DNA of 36,055 nt from Pirellulales bacterium (lineage in GTDB: Bacteria; Planctomycetota; Planctomycetia; Pirellulales; JAEUIK01): the NCBI GenBank assembly GCA_019745975.1, contig JAIESQ010000104.1, forward strand, positions 1 through 36,055. Reading direction: 5' to 3'. The position numbers and the translations under genes are program-made. The notes below the pieces were generated by a model. The model had not been told where the DNA came from, did no database searches, and was given only the letters and a program-made list of their open reading frames with translations. Positions 26,138-35,215 of this stretch are shown one piece after another; the first letter of the stretch is position 1; every line of letters begins with the position of its first letter.

Positions 26138-26333
26138 AAGGTCTTCAACGGCGCTGAAACGAATTGGGCGAGAGCGAGCCACTGCTGGCCTACAGCCGCG
26201 CGCAAGCTGGGAGTTGCCTTCATGCTGACACGGATTTCCGCGGCTCGCAAGCATCGCAGCATGTTAGGCTGCGGAAGCTCTGTGATATGCTGGTCGTACC
26301 GGTCGATCACTCCGCGCCATTTTCAGTTCGTTC

Positions 26334-28559
26334 ATGATGGCCCCCTCGCCCGCTGCCGAAGCATCGCCGCGCGCTCGCGTCGCAGTCGAGCGCCGGCCGT
26401 CGACTTTGCAACTGGCCATCTTGTTTCTCGCGGCGTTCGCCTTGCTGGTCGCGTGGCGGCGCGACATCCTCTTCGACCCTCCGTACTTCGAGTTTGCCAC
26501 GGGCCTGTTCATGGAGGCCGATTTTCTAGCCGAAACGAACTACGACTACCACCGCTTGCGGTATGCCGAGAAGTACGTCGCGGAGGGAGGACCGTACGCC
26601 TATATGACGAGCGTGCTGCCGACCTTCATCGCCTGGCTGATGCGGTCGACGTCGGAGCCGAACCGCGTGTTTCTTTACTACCACTTGTTCAATATCGCTT
26701 GCGCGTCACTGGCGCTCGTCAGCGTTTACGCCCTGATCGCCGCGCAGATCGGGAGCCTGCTGGCAGGGTTGTGCGCGGCCGCGGTGATTTCCAGTCCGAT
26801 TTTCAGCACCCAGGTCGACATGCTGGGCATGGACCTACCCATGACAGCGTTTGCCGTCCTGGCGGCGTCATTGTTGGTGAACGGAAGGCCCTGGGCGGCA
26901 AGCGTGGCCAGTTTTCTCGCCTTCCTGATGAAGCCAACGGGCGCCCTGGTGACACTCGTCATCATCGCCTATCTGGGGCTACTGATTCTTGCGTGGGGAT
27001 GGCAACGGTGGCGCGGAGGCGCACGGGAACTGGCCTGGCCGCGATCCGCGCTAACTGCCCTGGCTCTCGCAGGGCTAGTGCTGCTGCTGGAATTGGCCAT
27101 CTCACGTTGGGGGGGCATCAACGAAAAGCTGATTGGGATCATTCCACCTGACAGCAGCTTTCTCGACGTCAGGTTGGTCTGTCCCGACCTGGTCGTCTTC
27201 GGGTTCGCGGCGCTGGTTGCCTCGCTACCTGTTCTTTGGAGGTCACTGCGCCGCGGGGAGTTCGCTACCCTGGCGTCAGCGAGACCAAGCGCCGGCTTGC
27301 TTGCCTCGACGCTCATCGTCTGTTGGTTGATGCTAGGCGCAACAACCGCTGCCATCGTGCGATACGGTTACGTGTCTCCACGTTACTTCACGTTGTGGGT
27401 GCCATTTCTGTTCGCTGTACTTGGCCTCGTACTGGCCAGCAGTCCCTGGCGCAGCGGCTGGTCGGCCGTAGCCTTGGCCGCGATCGTCGGTTTCAACCTG
27501 GTGAATTGGGACGGCAAGTTCTACCCGCGACCTGACGATGTCACATCCTGGACACGTACCGAAAACCGCTGCCGCGCTTATCTGACCGACATGCGCTCGA
27601 CGATCGCCGCCGTGCGTGAGATCGAGAAACGAGCCGCTTACGATCCAATCCTGGCTGGTCATCCATTTCCCTATTTTCTCGCGCTGCCGCGCATGGGGTA
27701 CGTCCAGCGCCCGTTGCACGGCTATTCGGTCAATGCCTTCGAGAACGAGCGTTTTCCAAACTGGGCCAAGGCGCTGGTTGATCGCCCCGAATCGCTCGTC
27801 GTGATCTGGGTCAAAAACTACTACTATCACCACGCCTTGGCGCGTGTGCCGCCACCCGAACCCGGGGACGAAATCATTTATCAAAGCGACGATCCCTCGC
27901 CGCTTGTCGTGTATCGCAAGCGCTTTTCCAAGTTGGCCTGGGAATCGGGCGAAGCCGATCGCTGGATTCTCGAGAACTCTTGGCAGGATCCGACGGACCG
28001 CAGCAAGCTCGGAGCACGTCCCGAGCTTTTGGCGGCGTTTGGACGTCCCGACTTGGCGCTGCGCTTGCTCGAGCCAGCCCTGGCCGCCAACAGCGACAAC
28101 GTCACGCTGCGTCTCAAGCGCTGCCAATTGCTTGCGCAGGCCGGTCGCATCGTCGAGGCCCGACGCGAGATCGACACATTGCTCGGCGAGCATCCCCATG
28201 ATGCCGAGGTCCTGTTTCGACGGGGGCTGTTGGCCGAGGTCACGCGAGACTTCGAGCTGGCCTTGGGCAGCTACGATGCGGCGATCGCGGCAAATCCCAA
28301 CCACACGGCCTCCCGTTTCCGCACGGCCCTGCTTTCGCTGGAACGTAGCGACTTCAAGAGAGCCGACGACGAACTGCGCGCGTGCCTTCGGCTGCAGCCC
28401 AACAACGCGGTCTATCGCAATGCCTTGGGGGTCTCCTTGGCACGACAGGGCCGACTCGACCTGGCGCGACGTGAGTTCGACGAAGTCCTGCGGATCGCTC
28501 CAGGTGACCGCACCGCGATCGAGAATCTCGGGCAACTCGACAAAATGCCGCCCCAATAG
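26334..28559 (+). CDS. Polytopic membrane protein with TPR repeats, paralogue of the divergent neighbour
   Basis: The 741-residue protein has about 10 membrane segments (about 25-400), a soluble domain and a short TPR region (about 580-741, near four repeats). It shares with its divergent neighbour GLFMEADFL in the first loop, PIFSTQVDMLGMD, RSTIAAVREI and LALPRMGYVQRPLHGYSVNAFE, so the two arose by duplication, followed by loss or gain of TPR repeats. The first-loop EAD motif suggests a GT-C-like glycosyltransferase that would use a polyprenyl-phosphate sugar such as the product of the 18874-19986 enzyme; this is inference. Two adjacent ATGs (26334, 26337) can serve as starts and no good RBS is seen. 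The 196-base spacer to 26137 must hold divergent promoters. Confidence 0.83.
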   Translation: MMAPSPAAEASPRARVAVERRPSTLQLAILFLAAFALLVAWRRDILFDPPYFEFATGLFMEADFLAETNYDYHRLRYAEKYVAEGGPYAYMTSVLPTFIAWLMRSTSEPNRVFLYYHLFNIACASLALVSVYALIAAQIGSLLAGLCAAAVISSPIFSTQVDMLGMDLPMTAFAVLAASLLVNGRPWAASVASFLAFLMKPTGALVTLVIIAYLGLLILAWGWQRWRGGARELAWPRSALTALALAGLVLLLELAISRWGGINEKLIGIIPPDSSFLDVRLVCPDLVVFGFAALVASLPVLWRSLRRGEFATLASARPSAGLLASTLIVCWLMLGATTAAIVRYGYVSPRYFTLWVPFLFAVLGLVLASSPWRSGWSAVALAAIVGFNLVNWDGKFYPRPDDVTSWTRTENRCRAYLTDMRSTIAAVREIEKRAAYDPILAGHPFPYFLALPRMGYVQRPLHGYSVNAFENERFPNWAKALVDRPESLVVIWVKNYYYHHALARVPPPEPGDEIIYQSDDPSPLVVYRKRFSKLAWESGEADRWILENSWQDPTDRSKLGARPELLAAFGRPDLALRLLEPALAANSDNVTLRLKRCQLLAQAGRIVEARREIDTLLGEHPHDAEVLFRRGLLAEVTRDFELALGSYDAAIAANPNHTASRFRTALLSLERSDFKRADDELRACLRLQPNNAVYRNALGVSLARQGRLDLARREFDEVLRIAPGDRTAIENLGQLDKMPPQ

Positions 28560-28697
28560 CATCAAGCCCAGCCGATTCGCCATGCCCCTTGGCTCGACCG
28601 GGTGCCCGTGCTAGGTTTTAACCGCGCGTCGGCACTCGCCGAATATCAATACCAGTGCCGCGTTGTTTGGTCCTCCGTCACTCCCGCTCGACAAATC

Positions 28698-29210
28698 ATG
28701 AAACAGGCGATTTCTGGCGTTACCGATCCCGAAACGACCGAAGTTACGGTGATGATCGTCTGGCCGACGATCGCGGCGACGTCGTTGGGTCGATCACTCG
28801 GCCGGCTCTATGCGATCCGCTCGGGGTTCGGCCGCACGGTTACCTTCGGCCGGATTTTCGTGCTGCTGTCGATCCCCGTCGCCTTGGGGCTGTTCTTCTT
28901 CATGTTGCTGCCGGGCATCGGGCGCCGCTACCGGCTCACCAATCGCCGCATGCTGATCGAGCACGCGCTTAGCGGCAAGGCGATCAGTTGGGTTGCCCTG
29001 GAGGATTTCGACGGCATTCGCATCGAGGTGTTGCCAGGACAAGAGTGGCACGCCGCCGGCGAGATGATCTTCCTCAAGGGGCAGGTCGAGTCGTTTCGAC
29101 TTCACGGCGTCTCGCGCCCCGAGTCATTTCGCCAGACTTGCCTCAAGGTCCGCCAGGCCTACGTGGCCGTCAAGAAAATTCGCGAGCACGAGGCAGCCGC
29201 CACGGCGTGA
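28698..29210 (+). CDS. Small membrane protein with bacterial PH-like domain
   Basis: The 170-residue protein has one strong membrane segment (about 53-71, FVLLSIPVALGLFFFML) and possibly a weaker one near 19-38. Residues of about 76-155 read like a bacterial PH domain: RYRLTNRRMLIEHALSGKA, then IPLEDF-like WVALEDFDGI, and FRLHGVSRPESFRQTCL near the end. Such domains occur in membrane proteins of unclear function. I chose the ATG at 28698; the open frame reaches 28602, but the added part looks like spacer. No RBS is evident. It lies 138 bases after the polytopic TPR gene and may be an independent unit. Confidence 0.75.
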   Translation: MKQAISGVTDPETTEVTVMIVWPTIAATSLGRSLGRLYAIRSGFGRTVTFGRIFVLLSIPVALGLFFFMLLPGIGRRYRLTNRRMLIEHALSGKAISWVALEDFDGIRIEVLPGQEWHAAGEMIFLKGQVESFRLHGVSRPESFRQTCLKVRQAYVAVKKIREHEAAATA

Positions 29211-29267
29211 TTCGCGTTGCACGCAACGACGGACACGGCCGGATCGAGACACCAGTGCAAGCGACCG

Positions 29268-29960
29268 CTATTCGCGCGCGAGGCCCAGAGCTTCGTAAAC
29301 ACGCGGATCGGCCAGGCTCTCCACGACCAGCGAGGCCTTGTCGAAGTTGTGCCGCCGGCTGTGCCCCCCTGGTACCGCGATCGTAAACGCGCCGGCCGCG
29401 GCCGCGGCTCGGCAGCCGTTTTCGCTGTCTTCGAGCACCAACAGTTCGCGCGGCTCCAGGTCGAACCGCGCCGCCGCCCGCTGATAGATCTCCGGAAACG
29501 GCTTGCCCTGCACGACGTCCTCGGCCGTCAGAATAAACTCGAAGCGTGGCTCCAGCCCGAAGCGCGAGAGCACGTCGACGACGAACGCCCGCCGGCTGCT
29601 CGTGGCAATCGCCTTGGGAATCCGCGCACGCTCCAGCGCTGCGAGCAAATCGAGCAAGCCCGGCATGGTTTCCAGGCGTGAGTCGAGCACGCCGGCGAAA
29701 ACTTCGTCGGACTCGGTCTCCAACTGCTCGATGCTGTCGACCAGTTGATGCCAGTCGATCATCAGTTGCAGTGCGATGCTGCCGGGGCGCCCCATCATGG
29801 CGTCGAGCAGATCGGCGTCGAACGTCTTGCCGCGGCGCCGCAGCACCTCGCCCCCCACAAACTGGTACAACTCTTCGGTGTTGAACATCAGACCGTCGAG
29901 ATCAAACACGACCGCCTTGGCGGGCGATTGCGGGAACTGGTTATGCGGGGTTTTCGGCAT
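29268..29960 (-). CDS. HAD-superfamily phosphatase (beta-phosphoglucomutase-like)
   Basis: The 230-residue protein has the HAD catalytic motifs in order: DLDGLMFNTE (about 20-29, nucleophile Asp and acid/base Asp), a Ser/Thr motif in ATSSRR, lysine in GKPFPEIY and the acidic motif LEDSENG. The cap domain is the alpha-helical C1 type inserted after motif I. Members dephosphorylate sugar phosphates and other small phosphoesters, or act as phosphoglucomutases; here the substrate is unknown. It converges with the PH-like gene (57-base spacer). The start fits the family N-terminus, with a few extra residues before the catalytic aspartate. Confidence 0.93.
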   Translation of the reverse strand: MPKTPHNQFPQSPAKAVVFDLDGLMFNTEELYQFVGGEVLRRRGKTFDADLLDAMMGRPGSIALQLMIDWHQLVDSIEQLETESDEVFAGVLDSRLETMPGLLDLLAALERARIPKAIATSSRRAFVVDVLSRFGLEPRFEFILTAEDVVQGKPFPEIYQRAAARFDLEPRELLVLEDSENGCRAAAAAGAFTIAVPGGHSRRHNFDKASLVVESLADPRVYEALGLARE

Positions 29961-30182
29961 GGCTCGATTCCGCTCGGCGGTCTCGTCTAAGAGAACTCAA
30001 CACAAGAATAAGGCCGTCACAAATAAGAGCATTCCTTGAACGCGCAGGAATCGCAAGTTATTGCAAAACAAGCGGTTCCGACGCAAGTCACTGGCCCTGG
30101 CGAATCGCAATCGAGTCGGTTCCTTTCAGAAACAACGTGCCTTGCAGTCGACAAAAAAACTGCCAATCGCAGAAACTTTTTC

Positions 30183-30212
30183 TTGACTCCCGTAGGGCCC
30201 CGCGGTTACTTT
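30183..30212 (+). promoter_or_regulatory. Possible promoter of the PEP-CTERM gene
   Basis: TTGACT (30183-30188) and TACTTT (30207-30212) are 18 bases apart, about 90 bases before the start at 30300. The -35 word is good and the -10 word weak. The rest of the 29961-30299 spacer shows A-rich and T-rich runs (for example near 30156 and 30177) but no gene. Confidence 0.3.
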
Positions 30213-30286
30213 ATCGCTGCCAGAGGCAATTTTGAACGGCGTTGTCCGCGATGTGCAGTAATGCGCTCGCGGCCGGCGCTTGACTT

Positions 30287-30293
30287 AAAGGAG
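30287..30293 (+). promoter_or_regulatory. RBS fixing the PEP-CTERM protein start
   Basis: AAAGGAG lies 6 bases before the ATG at 30300, just ahead of the signal peptide. It rules against the open frame start at 30036. Confidence 0.75.
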
Positions 30294-30299
30294 TCGCTA

Positions 30300-31820
30300 A
30301 TGCGGTTACATTTCGTGCGTCTCACGGCTGTTGATAGCCGCGCGCGCAGGTTTGCGTTTTTCTCTGCCGCCATTCTCGCGGCTCTAGTTGTCAACTTCGG
30401 CGTGCCTGTCGTCGCATACGATGTGACTGGCAGCATCGGCCAGAACTTCTTCAATGGCTTCACGATTAACGAAGGTTCGTCGGGGACGGCTGCGCTGCAG
30501 TTGAACGTGTCCCCCGCCAACTCCTCGGGCTTTGCGGGGACCACGACGCACCGCATCAACGGTGGCAATCCGCTGACATTTAGCGCGTCGGGCAGCACTG
30601 CCGGCAGCGCCACGCCAACGACGGGCGGCGATAACGGCAACGGCACGGCCGACTGGTCGGCGTCGTTTCAGTACAACTTGCCGGGCGTCTACAACATTTC
30701 CTACGGCGGCACCGTGAGCTGGTTGCACAGCGCCAACGGTTCGTGGAACCCAGTCACGAGTAACTACAGTGGCACGGGCTTCCAGGGTGTCGGCGGCAAT
30801 GTCAACGTTACGGTCAACAACGTTGCGCCAACGATCACCAGCGCCAACCTGAACGGCATCAATGGTGACCAATCGGTCGGTCAGGGCGGTAGCGTATCGC
30901 TCAACATGACGGCCACCGACGCCGGTAGCCAGAACACAAACTTCACCATCAATGGCGTCGGAGCGGGCTCCGCGTCCGGAACCCCTGGCAGCACTCGTAC
31001 CTCGGGCAACTCCAGTTTCTCGGCGGTCGGCGTCGCCCCAGGTGTTTATGCGCAGACTTTCCAGGCCGATGATGGAATTACCACGGCCTCGAACGGCCCG
31101 GTCACTCGCTTTGTCACGGTGACGAACGTGGGACCGACGATTACCAGCGCCAATATCAATGGCGTCAATGGGAACTTCACGGTCAACGAAGGCGTCGCAG
31201 TCACCTTGAACATGACTGCCACCGATCCAGGTAACGACATCATCAACTTCACCATTAACGGTGGCGTTGCGGGTAGCTCGCCAGTGCAGGCTGGAAACTC
31301 GACGAGAACTTCGAGCGATGTCGGGGTTGGCGGGTTCTTGCCTGGCCTCTACACGCAGACCTTCCAGGCGACCGACCAGTACGGCGCCGTGGACGGTCCG
31401 ATCACTCGTGTGCTGACGGTGCTCAACGTCGGCCCGACGATCACTGGCATCACGCCGAGCCAGGTGATCGACCCCACGCAGCCGTTTAACTTCTTCATGA
31501 CGGCGACTGACCCGGGCGTGGCACTCGGCGATACACTGACGTACAACTGGGACTGGGATGACGACGGTCAGTTTGACGACTACACCGGGTCCTCGGGAAC
31601 CATTCCGGCGAACTATTTCCCGAACGCCGTTGGCACGCATAAGGTTTCCGGGCAAGTCACGGATAGCAATGGCGACTCGGCCACTGGATCGTTCGTCCTG
31701 ACGATCGTCCCCGAGCCTTCGACGGTGCTCATGGCAGGACTGGGTGCCGCTGGGCTGGGATTGGTCGCGGCGCGACGTAAAGTGCGGCGCCGTAAGGAGC
31801 AGCCGCCCAACGGCAGCTAG
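30300..31820 (+). CDS. PEP-CTERM secreted protein with Ig-like repeats
   Basis: The 506-residue protein starts with a signal peptide (about 1-39, FAFFSAAILAALVVNFG). The mature part is Gly/Asn/Ser/Thr-rich and beta-type. At least three related units begin NVAPTITSANLNG, NVGPTITSANING and NVGPTITGITP, each leading to a xMTATDxG segment; the last has the PKD-like WDWDDDGQFDD turn. The C-terminus is a classical PEP-CTERM sorting signal: VPEPSTVLM, a hydrophobic helix and a basic tail (RRKVRRRK). Exosortase would cleave it during export, so the protein is surface or matrix material; no exosortase gene is in this window. A strong terminator follows at 31945. The repeated DNA units suggest growth by internal duplication. 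Confidence 0.93.
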   Translation: MRLHFVRLTAVDSRARRFAFFSAAILAALVVNFGVPVVAYDVTGSIGQNFFNGFTINEGSSGTAALQLNVSPANSSGFAGTTTHRINGGNPLTFSASGSTAGSATPTTGGDNGNGTADWSASFQYNLPGVYNISYGGTVSWLHSANGSWNPVTSNYSGTGFQGVGGNVNVTVNNVAPTITSANLNGINGDQSVGQGGSVSLNMTATDAGSQNTNFTINGVGAGSASGTPGSTRTSGNSSFSAVGVAPGVYAQTFQADDGITTASNGPVTRFVTVTNVGPTITSANINGVNGNFTVNEGVAVTLNMTATDPGNDIINFTINGGVAGSSPVQAGNSTRTSSDVGVGGFLPGLYTQTFQATDQYGAVDGPITRVLTVLNVGPTITGITPSQVIDPTQPFNFFMTATDPGVALGDTLTYNWDWDDDGQFDDYTGSSGTIPANYFPNAVGTHKVSGQVTDSNGDSATGSFVLTIVPEPSTVLMAGLGAAGLGLVAARRKVRRRKEQPPNGS

Positions 31821-31944
31821 GTAGCAAGAAGTCCGGCTCGAGTGGCAACAATTTGCGTAACCGACGCAATTGAACAACGCCTGGATTGAGCAATTCGCTC
31901 CATGGCGTAAGAATGCCGATCGAGCGGCGTATCAGAATCCGGGA

Positions 31945-31982
31945 CGTCGGGCCGCGCTCTGTGCGCGGCCCGACGCGTTTTT
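31945..31982 (+). terminator. Intrinsic terminator after the PEP-CTERM gene
   Basis: CGTCGGGCCGCGC (31945-31957) pairs perfectly with GCGCGGCCCGACG (31963-31975) around a 5-base loop TCTGT, followed by CG and TTTTT. This 13-base-pair GC-rich stem is a textbook rho-independent terminator on the plus strand. It separates the PEP-CTERM gene from the next gene. Confidence 0.9.
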
Positions 31983-32011
31983 ACCCCGGTTTCTGCTGCC
32001 CATTCCCAGCC

Positions 32012-32019
32012 GGAAGGAG
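32012..32019 (+). promoter_or_regulatory. RBS fixing the start at 32027
   Basis: GGAAGGAG lies 7 bases before the ATG at 32027. The frame opens earlier (31886), but that part overlaps the terminator hairpin and is rejected. Confidence 0.75.
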
Positions 32020-32026
32020 CTACCAA

Positions 32027-33367
32027 ATGGCAAATCTCTGCCAACTAACGGATTACCTCACGATGACGACGAGTAGTGGCAGAGCGGAACCGATCGGTCC
32101 ATCAGTTGTTTGCCGTGGAACCGGCCGCTTTCTAGTGGCGGTGGTCGCGTGCCTTGGCCTGATCGCGGGACCATGCGTCGACGGCGCGGCTGCAAGTGAA
32201 GAGCTCCCGGCCCCGACGGCAGAGCAGGCAGCCCAAGAGGGCGCCGCCGCGGCGCCGGTTGCCGATGACGAAACCAAGCCGGCTGAGTCAAGCGATGCTC
32301 CCGCCGCTGCGGCCGGCGAATTGCCGGTGCCGGCCGATGCCGCAAATCCTGCCGGTGAAGAGCTTCCGCCGGGCGACGGCGGACAACCCGATGTCGAGGC
32401 GATCGCTCCGGGAGCTACCCAGGACGTCCTTGCGCTCGGCATGAAGTATCTGACTGTCGACAAGTTGCTCGATCTGGTCGGGGCTCTCGTCTCGATGTCG
32501 GACGATAAGCCGGTCCCCAAGCCGCTGCTACCCAAGGGAACAATCGTCTCGGCTGGCGTTCACCTGACGCCCGAGGTGATTGATCTGCTCGAACGACGGG
32601 CGTCGGAGCCGGAGTTCCACGAGTTGCTGCGCGACGTGGCGCCCGATGTGGCCGATATGGCGCCCACGCTGGCGGGGCTTGGCCCGCTCTTGCGCAAGAT
32701 CAAACCCGAAGTGCAAGTCGTCTTTGCCAAGCCACGCGAAGCGCAATCGCCGGCGCCAGGCAAGCTAGTTGTCCCCACCGCGGCCTTTGTTTATCAGCCA
32801 GCGGACATCTCCGAGGCCAAGCCGCGACTGCTGGGTCTCTACCTGGCGGTGATTGCTGAACTGAACGCGCGGGCGAAGCAGCGTGGGCTGCCCCTCTTTC
32901 AGCTTAAGAGCGGCCCACAGGGGGACCACTTTGTCGCCACGGCCCGACTGCCCAAGGATGCCAGTCCGGAGGTGGCCGACGCCTATCCTGGCGGACGGAA
33001 CTTCTCGCCGTCAATCGCCATGCTTGGCAATCGCTTCATCGTGTCGAGTAACGCCGATCTGCTTAACGATCTGATCGCCTTGGCCAACAAGGAGCCCGCC
33101 AAGGTGCAACTGGTCAAAGGCCCGCGCGTCGACGTGACGCCAGCGGCCGCGGCGTTGCTGGCGCTGGACAACGCCCAGCATCTCTTCGGGTCACACGGAC
33201 CTGGTGGGCCGGCGCAAGCCGGGGTGATCCCGCATCTGGACGTGGTGCGGCAGGTCCTCGAGAGCATGCCCAACCAGCCTCGTCCTTTGCCGCGGCTCGG
33301 CGAACCGCCCGTGTTGAGAAAGCCGGCGCGTCAACCGCGACCGCGCTCGCGCGGCACGCCGCTGTAG
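32027..33367 (+). CDS. Exported protein of unknown function with Ala/Pro/Glu-rich linker
   Basis: The 446-residue protein has a long polar N-terminus, then a hydrophobic segment (about 35-52, FLVAVVACLGLIAG) that is either a late signal peptide or a membrane anchor. Residues of about 55-125 are a low-complexity Ala/Pro/Glu/Asp linker. The rest (about 130-410) looks globular, with helical leucine-rich stretches (LTPEVIDLLERRA) and strands (IAMLGNRFIVSSN). The C-terminus is Pro/Arg-rich. I do not recognise a domain. A second ATG at about residue 13 is a minor alternative start. The gene follows the terminator closely, so its promoter must lie within or beyond the hairpin region. Confidence 0.8.
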   Translation: MANLCQLTDYLTMTTSSGRAEPIGPSVVCRGTGRFLVAVVACLGLIAGPCVDGAAASEELPAPTAEQAAQEGAAAAPVADDETKPAESSDAPAAAAGELPVPADAANPAGEELPPGDGGQPDVEAIAPGATQDVLALGMKYLTVDKLLDLVGALVSMSDDKPVPKPLLPKGTIVSAGVHLTPEVIDLLERRASEPEFHELLRDVAPDVADMAPTLAGLGPLLRKIKPEVQVVFAKPREAQSPAPGKLVVPTAAFVYQPADISEAKPRLLGLYLAVIAELNARAKQRGLPLFQLKSGPQGDHFVATARLPKDASPEVADAYPGGRNFSPSIAMLGNRFIVSSNADLLNDLIALANKEPAKVQLVKGPRVDVTPAAAALLALDNAQHLFGSHGPGGPAQAGVIPHLDVVRQVLESMPNQPRPLPRLGEPPVLRKPARQPRPRSRGTPL

Positions 33368-33396
33368 GGCAGGCCCGTCGCGACGAAGCGACAGGA

Positions 33397-34065
33397 TTAC
33401 GTTCGCTCGAGCCAGGGCGCCACGATGTCGGCCAGTTCGCCGAGCATCATGCTCGTCGCGCCCCAGATACGGTGTTCGCCCAGCATCAGGTGCGGCGCAT
33501 GAAACTCGAGGTTGCGCACGTCGAGCTTGTGCTGTCCGAAGTTGGTCGGGTCCACCAGATGATCGAGCGACAATTCCAGCACGTCGGCCACTTCGCTCGG
33601 ATTGGGCAAGAAGGCTGGGCGGTCGTTGACCACGGCCAGCCATGGTTCCACGGAAAAATTGCTCACGAACAGATAGAGCGGCGTTAGTCGCCCGACCAGC
33701 CGGATTCGGTCAGCCGGCACTCCCAGTTCTTCTTCAAGCTCGCGGAGAGCGGCCTGTTCGCTGGTTTCGTCCGGTTCGATCAGACCTCCGGGAAAGCTGA
33801 TTTGCCCTGCATGATCGGTCATGGTGACGGGCCGCAGCGTGAGCGGCACATGCCAGCGGCCCTCGTGCGGATAAAGCAGCACGAGCACGGCCGCTTGCCG
33901 GGCGTCGTCTGGCGGAGGCGCGTAGTGCCGCCCAAAGCTCAGCTCCGGCTCGAAGCGCGATTGCGCCGTGCGGCCCGGCAACGGTAACCGCAGGCGCTCG
34001 ACGAGAAACGACTCAAGGTCCTCGAGCTCTGTCGGACTGGGGTCGTTCTGAGATTCCGTTGCCAT
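33397..34065 (-). CDS. NUDIX hydrolase, CoA pyrophosphatase type
   Basis: The 222-residue protein contains the Nudix box: GGLIEPDETSEQAALRELEE, continuing EELGV, with the expected Glu residues for magnesium binding. Just upstream, LTLRPVTMTDHAGQISFPGG is the extra motif of the CoA-pyrophosphatase (NudL/Nudt7-like) group. Such enzymes cleave CoA or acyl-CoA into 4'-phosphopantetheine species and 3',5'-ADP, acting in CoA turnover in the cytosol. The sequence supports the subgroup but not the exact substrate. It converges with the preceding gene (29-base spacer) and is divergent to TruB. No signal peptide is present. Confidence 0.92.
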   Translation of the reverse strand: MATESQNDPSPTELEDLESFLVERLRLPLPGRTAQSRFEPELSFGRHYAPPPDDARQAAVLVLLYPHEGRWHVPLTLRPVTMTDHAGQISFPGGLIEPDETSEQAALRELEEELGVPADRIRLVGRLTPLYLFVSNFSVEPWLAVVNDRPAFLPNPSEVADVLELSLDHLVDPTNFGQHKLDVRNLEFHAPHLMLGEHRIWGATSMMLGELADIVAPWLERT

Positions 34066-34222
34066 GTTCGACTTGTTCGAAGTTCGCGCTGCGGCGAGTC
34101 ATTGCGCCGACACGCCACGCCGCGCACGACAGCCCACACGCTACAATATGTCGAATTCCGACCGGCTTGTCAGCTTGGGAAGCGTTGAGCACGTTTTGTC
34201 AGTTACTGGTTTTCCTCTCCCC

Positions 34223-35098
34223 ATGCTGACACACGGGCTACTAGTCGTCGATAAACCGGCCGGACTCACGTCGCGTCAAGTCGTTGATCGAGTGGCGCGG
34301 CTGGTGCGTCCGGCGAAAGCCGGTCACGCCGGCACGCTCGACCCCTTGGCCACCGGCGTGCTGGTGGTGTGCATCGGCCAGGCGACGCGCTTGATCGAGT
34401 ACGTCCAGCGCATGCCCAAGTCGTATCGGGCGACGCTGTTGTTTGGCCGATCAAGCCCGACCGATGACATCGAGGGCCCGATCGTGCTCGAAGATGAGCC
34501 GCGAATTCCTTCCTTAGAGCTGGTAACTGCCGCCGCGGCGCGGTTCATCGGCACCATCCAGCAGCGCCCGCCCGACTATTCGGCGGTGCGCGTCGGCGGT
34601 CGACGGGCGTACGATCTGGCCCGGCGCGGACAGGCGCTCGACTTGCCGCCACGACCCGTGCAAATTCATGACTTGCGCATCGTGACCTACGAATACCCCG
34701 AGCTGGTGTTTGACGTCGATTGCGGATCGGGCACTTACGTGCGCTCGCTAGTGCGCGATCTAGCCGCCGCGCTGGAGACGACCGCCGTCATGTCGGCGCT
34801 GGTCCGCACGGCGATCGGCGATTTCAAGCTAGCCGATGCGTGCCCACTTGAGACATTGAATCCGGAGACGCTCGCCGCGCGGCTGTTGCCGATGCGCGCC
34901 GCCGTCGTTGCCTTGCCGGAGATCCTCCTGTCGGATGAGGAGGTGCAGCGTATCGTCCGCGGCCAGTCGATCCAACGGCCGGCCGCCTCGGGCGACAGCG
35001 AGTGGGCAGCGATCAACGCGACGGGTGAGTTGCTAGCGATCTTGGCCCGACGCGTCGATGGCGCGCTCGGCCCGACGAGGGTGTTTACTCAAGCATGA
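34223..35098 (+). CDS. truB: tRNA pseudouridine-55 synthase TruB
   Basis: The 291-residue enzyme isomerises uridine-55 in the T-loop of tRNAs to pseudouridine. The N-terminal GLLVVDKPAGLTS, the catalytic GHAGTLDPLATGVL with its aspartate, the AVRVGGRRAYDLARRG block and CGSGTYVRSLVRDLA are all TruB hallmarks. The open frame reaches 34064; in-frame ATGs at 34148 and 34223 lack clear RBS, and I chose 34223 because the protein then starts at the family N-terminus. In many bacteria truB follows rbfA and infB; here neither is adjacent, so the usual operon is broken. It is divergent to the NUDIX gene, with the promoter probably in 34066-34222. Confidence 0.95.
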   Translation: MLTHGLLVVDKPAGLTSRQVVDRVARLVRPAKAGHAGTLDPLATGVLVVCIGQATRLIEYVQRMPKSYRATLLFGRSSPTDDIEGPIVLEDEPRIPSLELVTAAAARFIGTIQQRPPDYSAVRVGGRRAYDLARRGQALDLPPRPVQIHDLRIVTYEYPELVFDVDCGSGTYVRSLVRDLAAALETTAVMSALVRTAIGDFKLADACPLETLNPETLAARLLPMRAAVVALPEILLSDEEVQRIVRGQSIQRPAASGDSEWAAINATGELLAILARRVDGALGPTRVFTQA

Positions 35099-35215
35099 TG
35101 CCTGGTTGCATGTAACCTCGCGTGATTTACCTGACGTTGCTACGCTGATTGAATCGTATCGCTGTCTATCTCCCCAATTTCAATTTCGGCCTGCTAACCT
35201 CTCTGGTGCCGAACA

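Noticed and set aside
30036-30299. Upstream extension of the PEP-CTERM frame
   Set aside because: The start at 30300 has a strong RBS and begins a signal peptide; the extension has neither.
33377-33392. Short GTCGC/GCGAC hairpin as a bidirectional terminator
   Set aside because: The stem has only 5 base pairs and no T-run follows on either strand.
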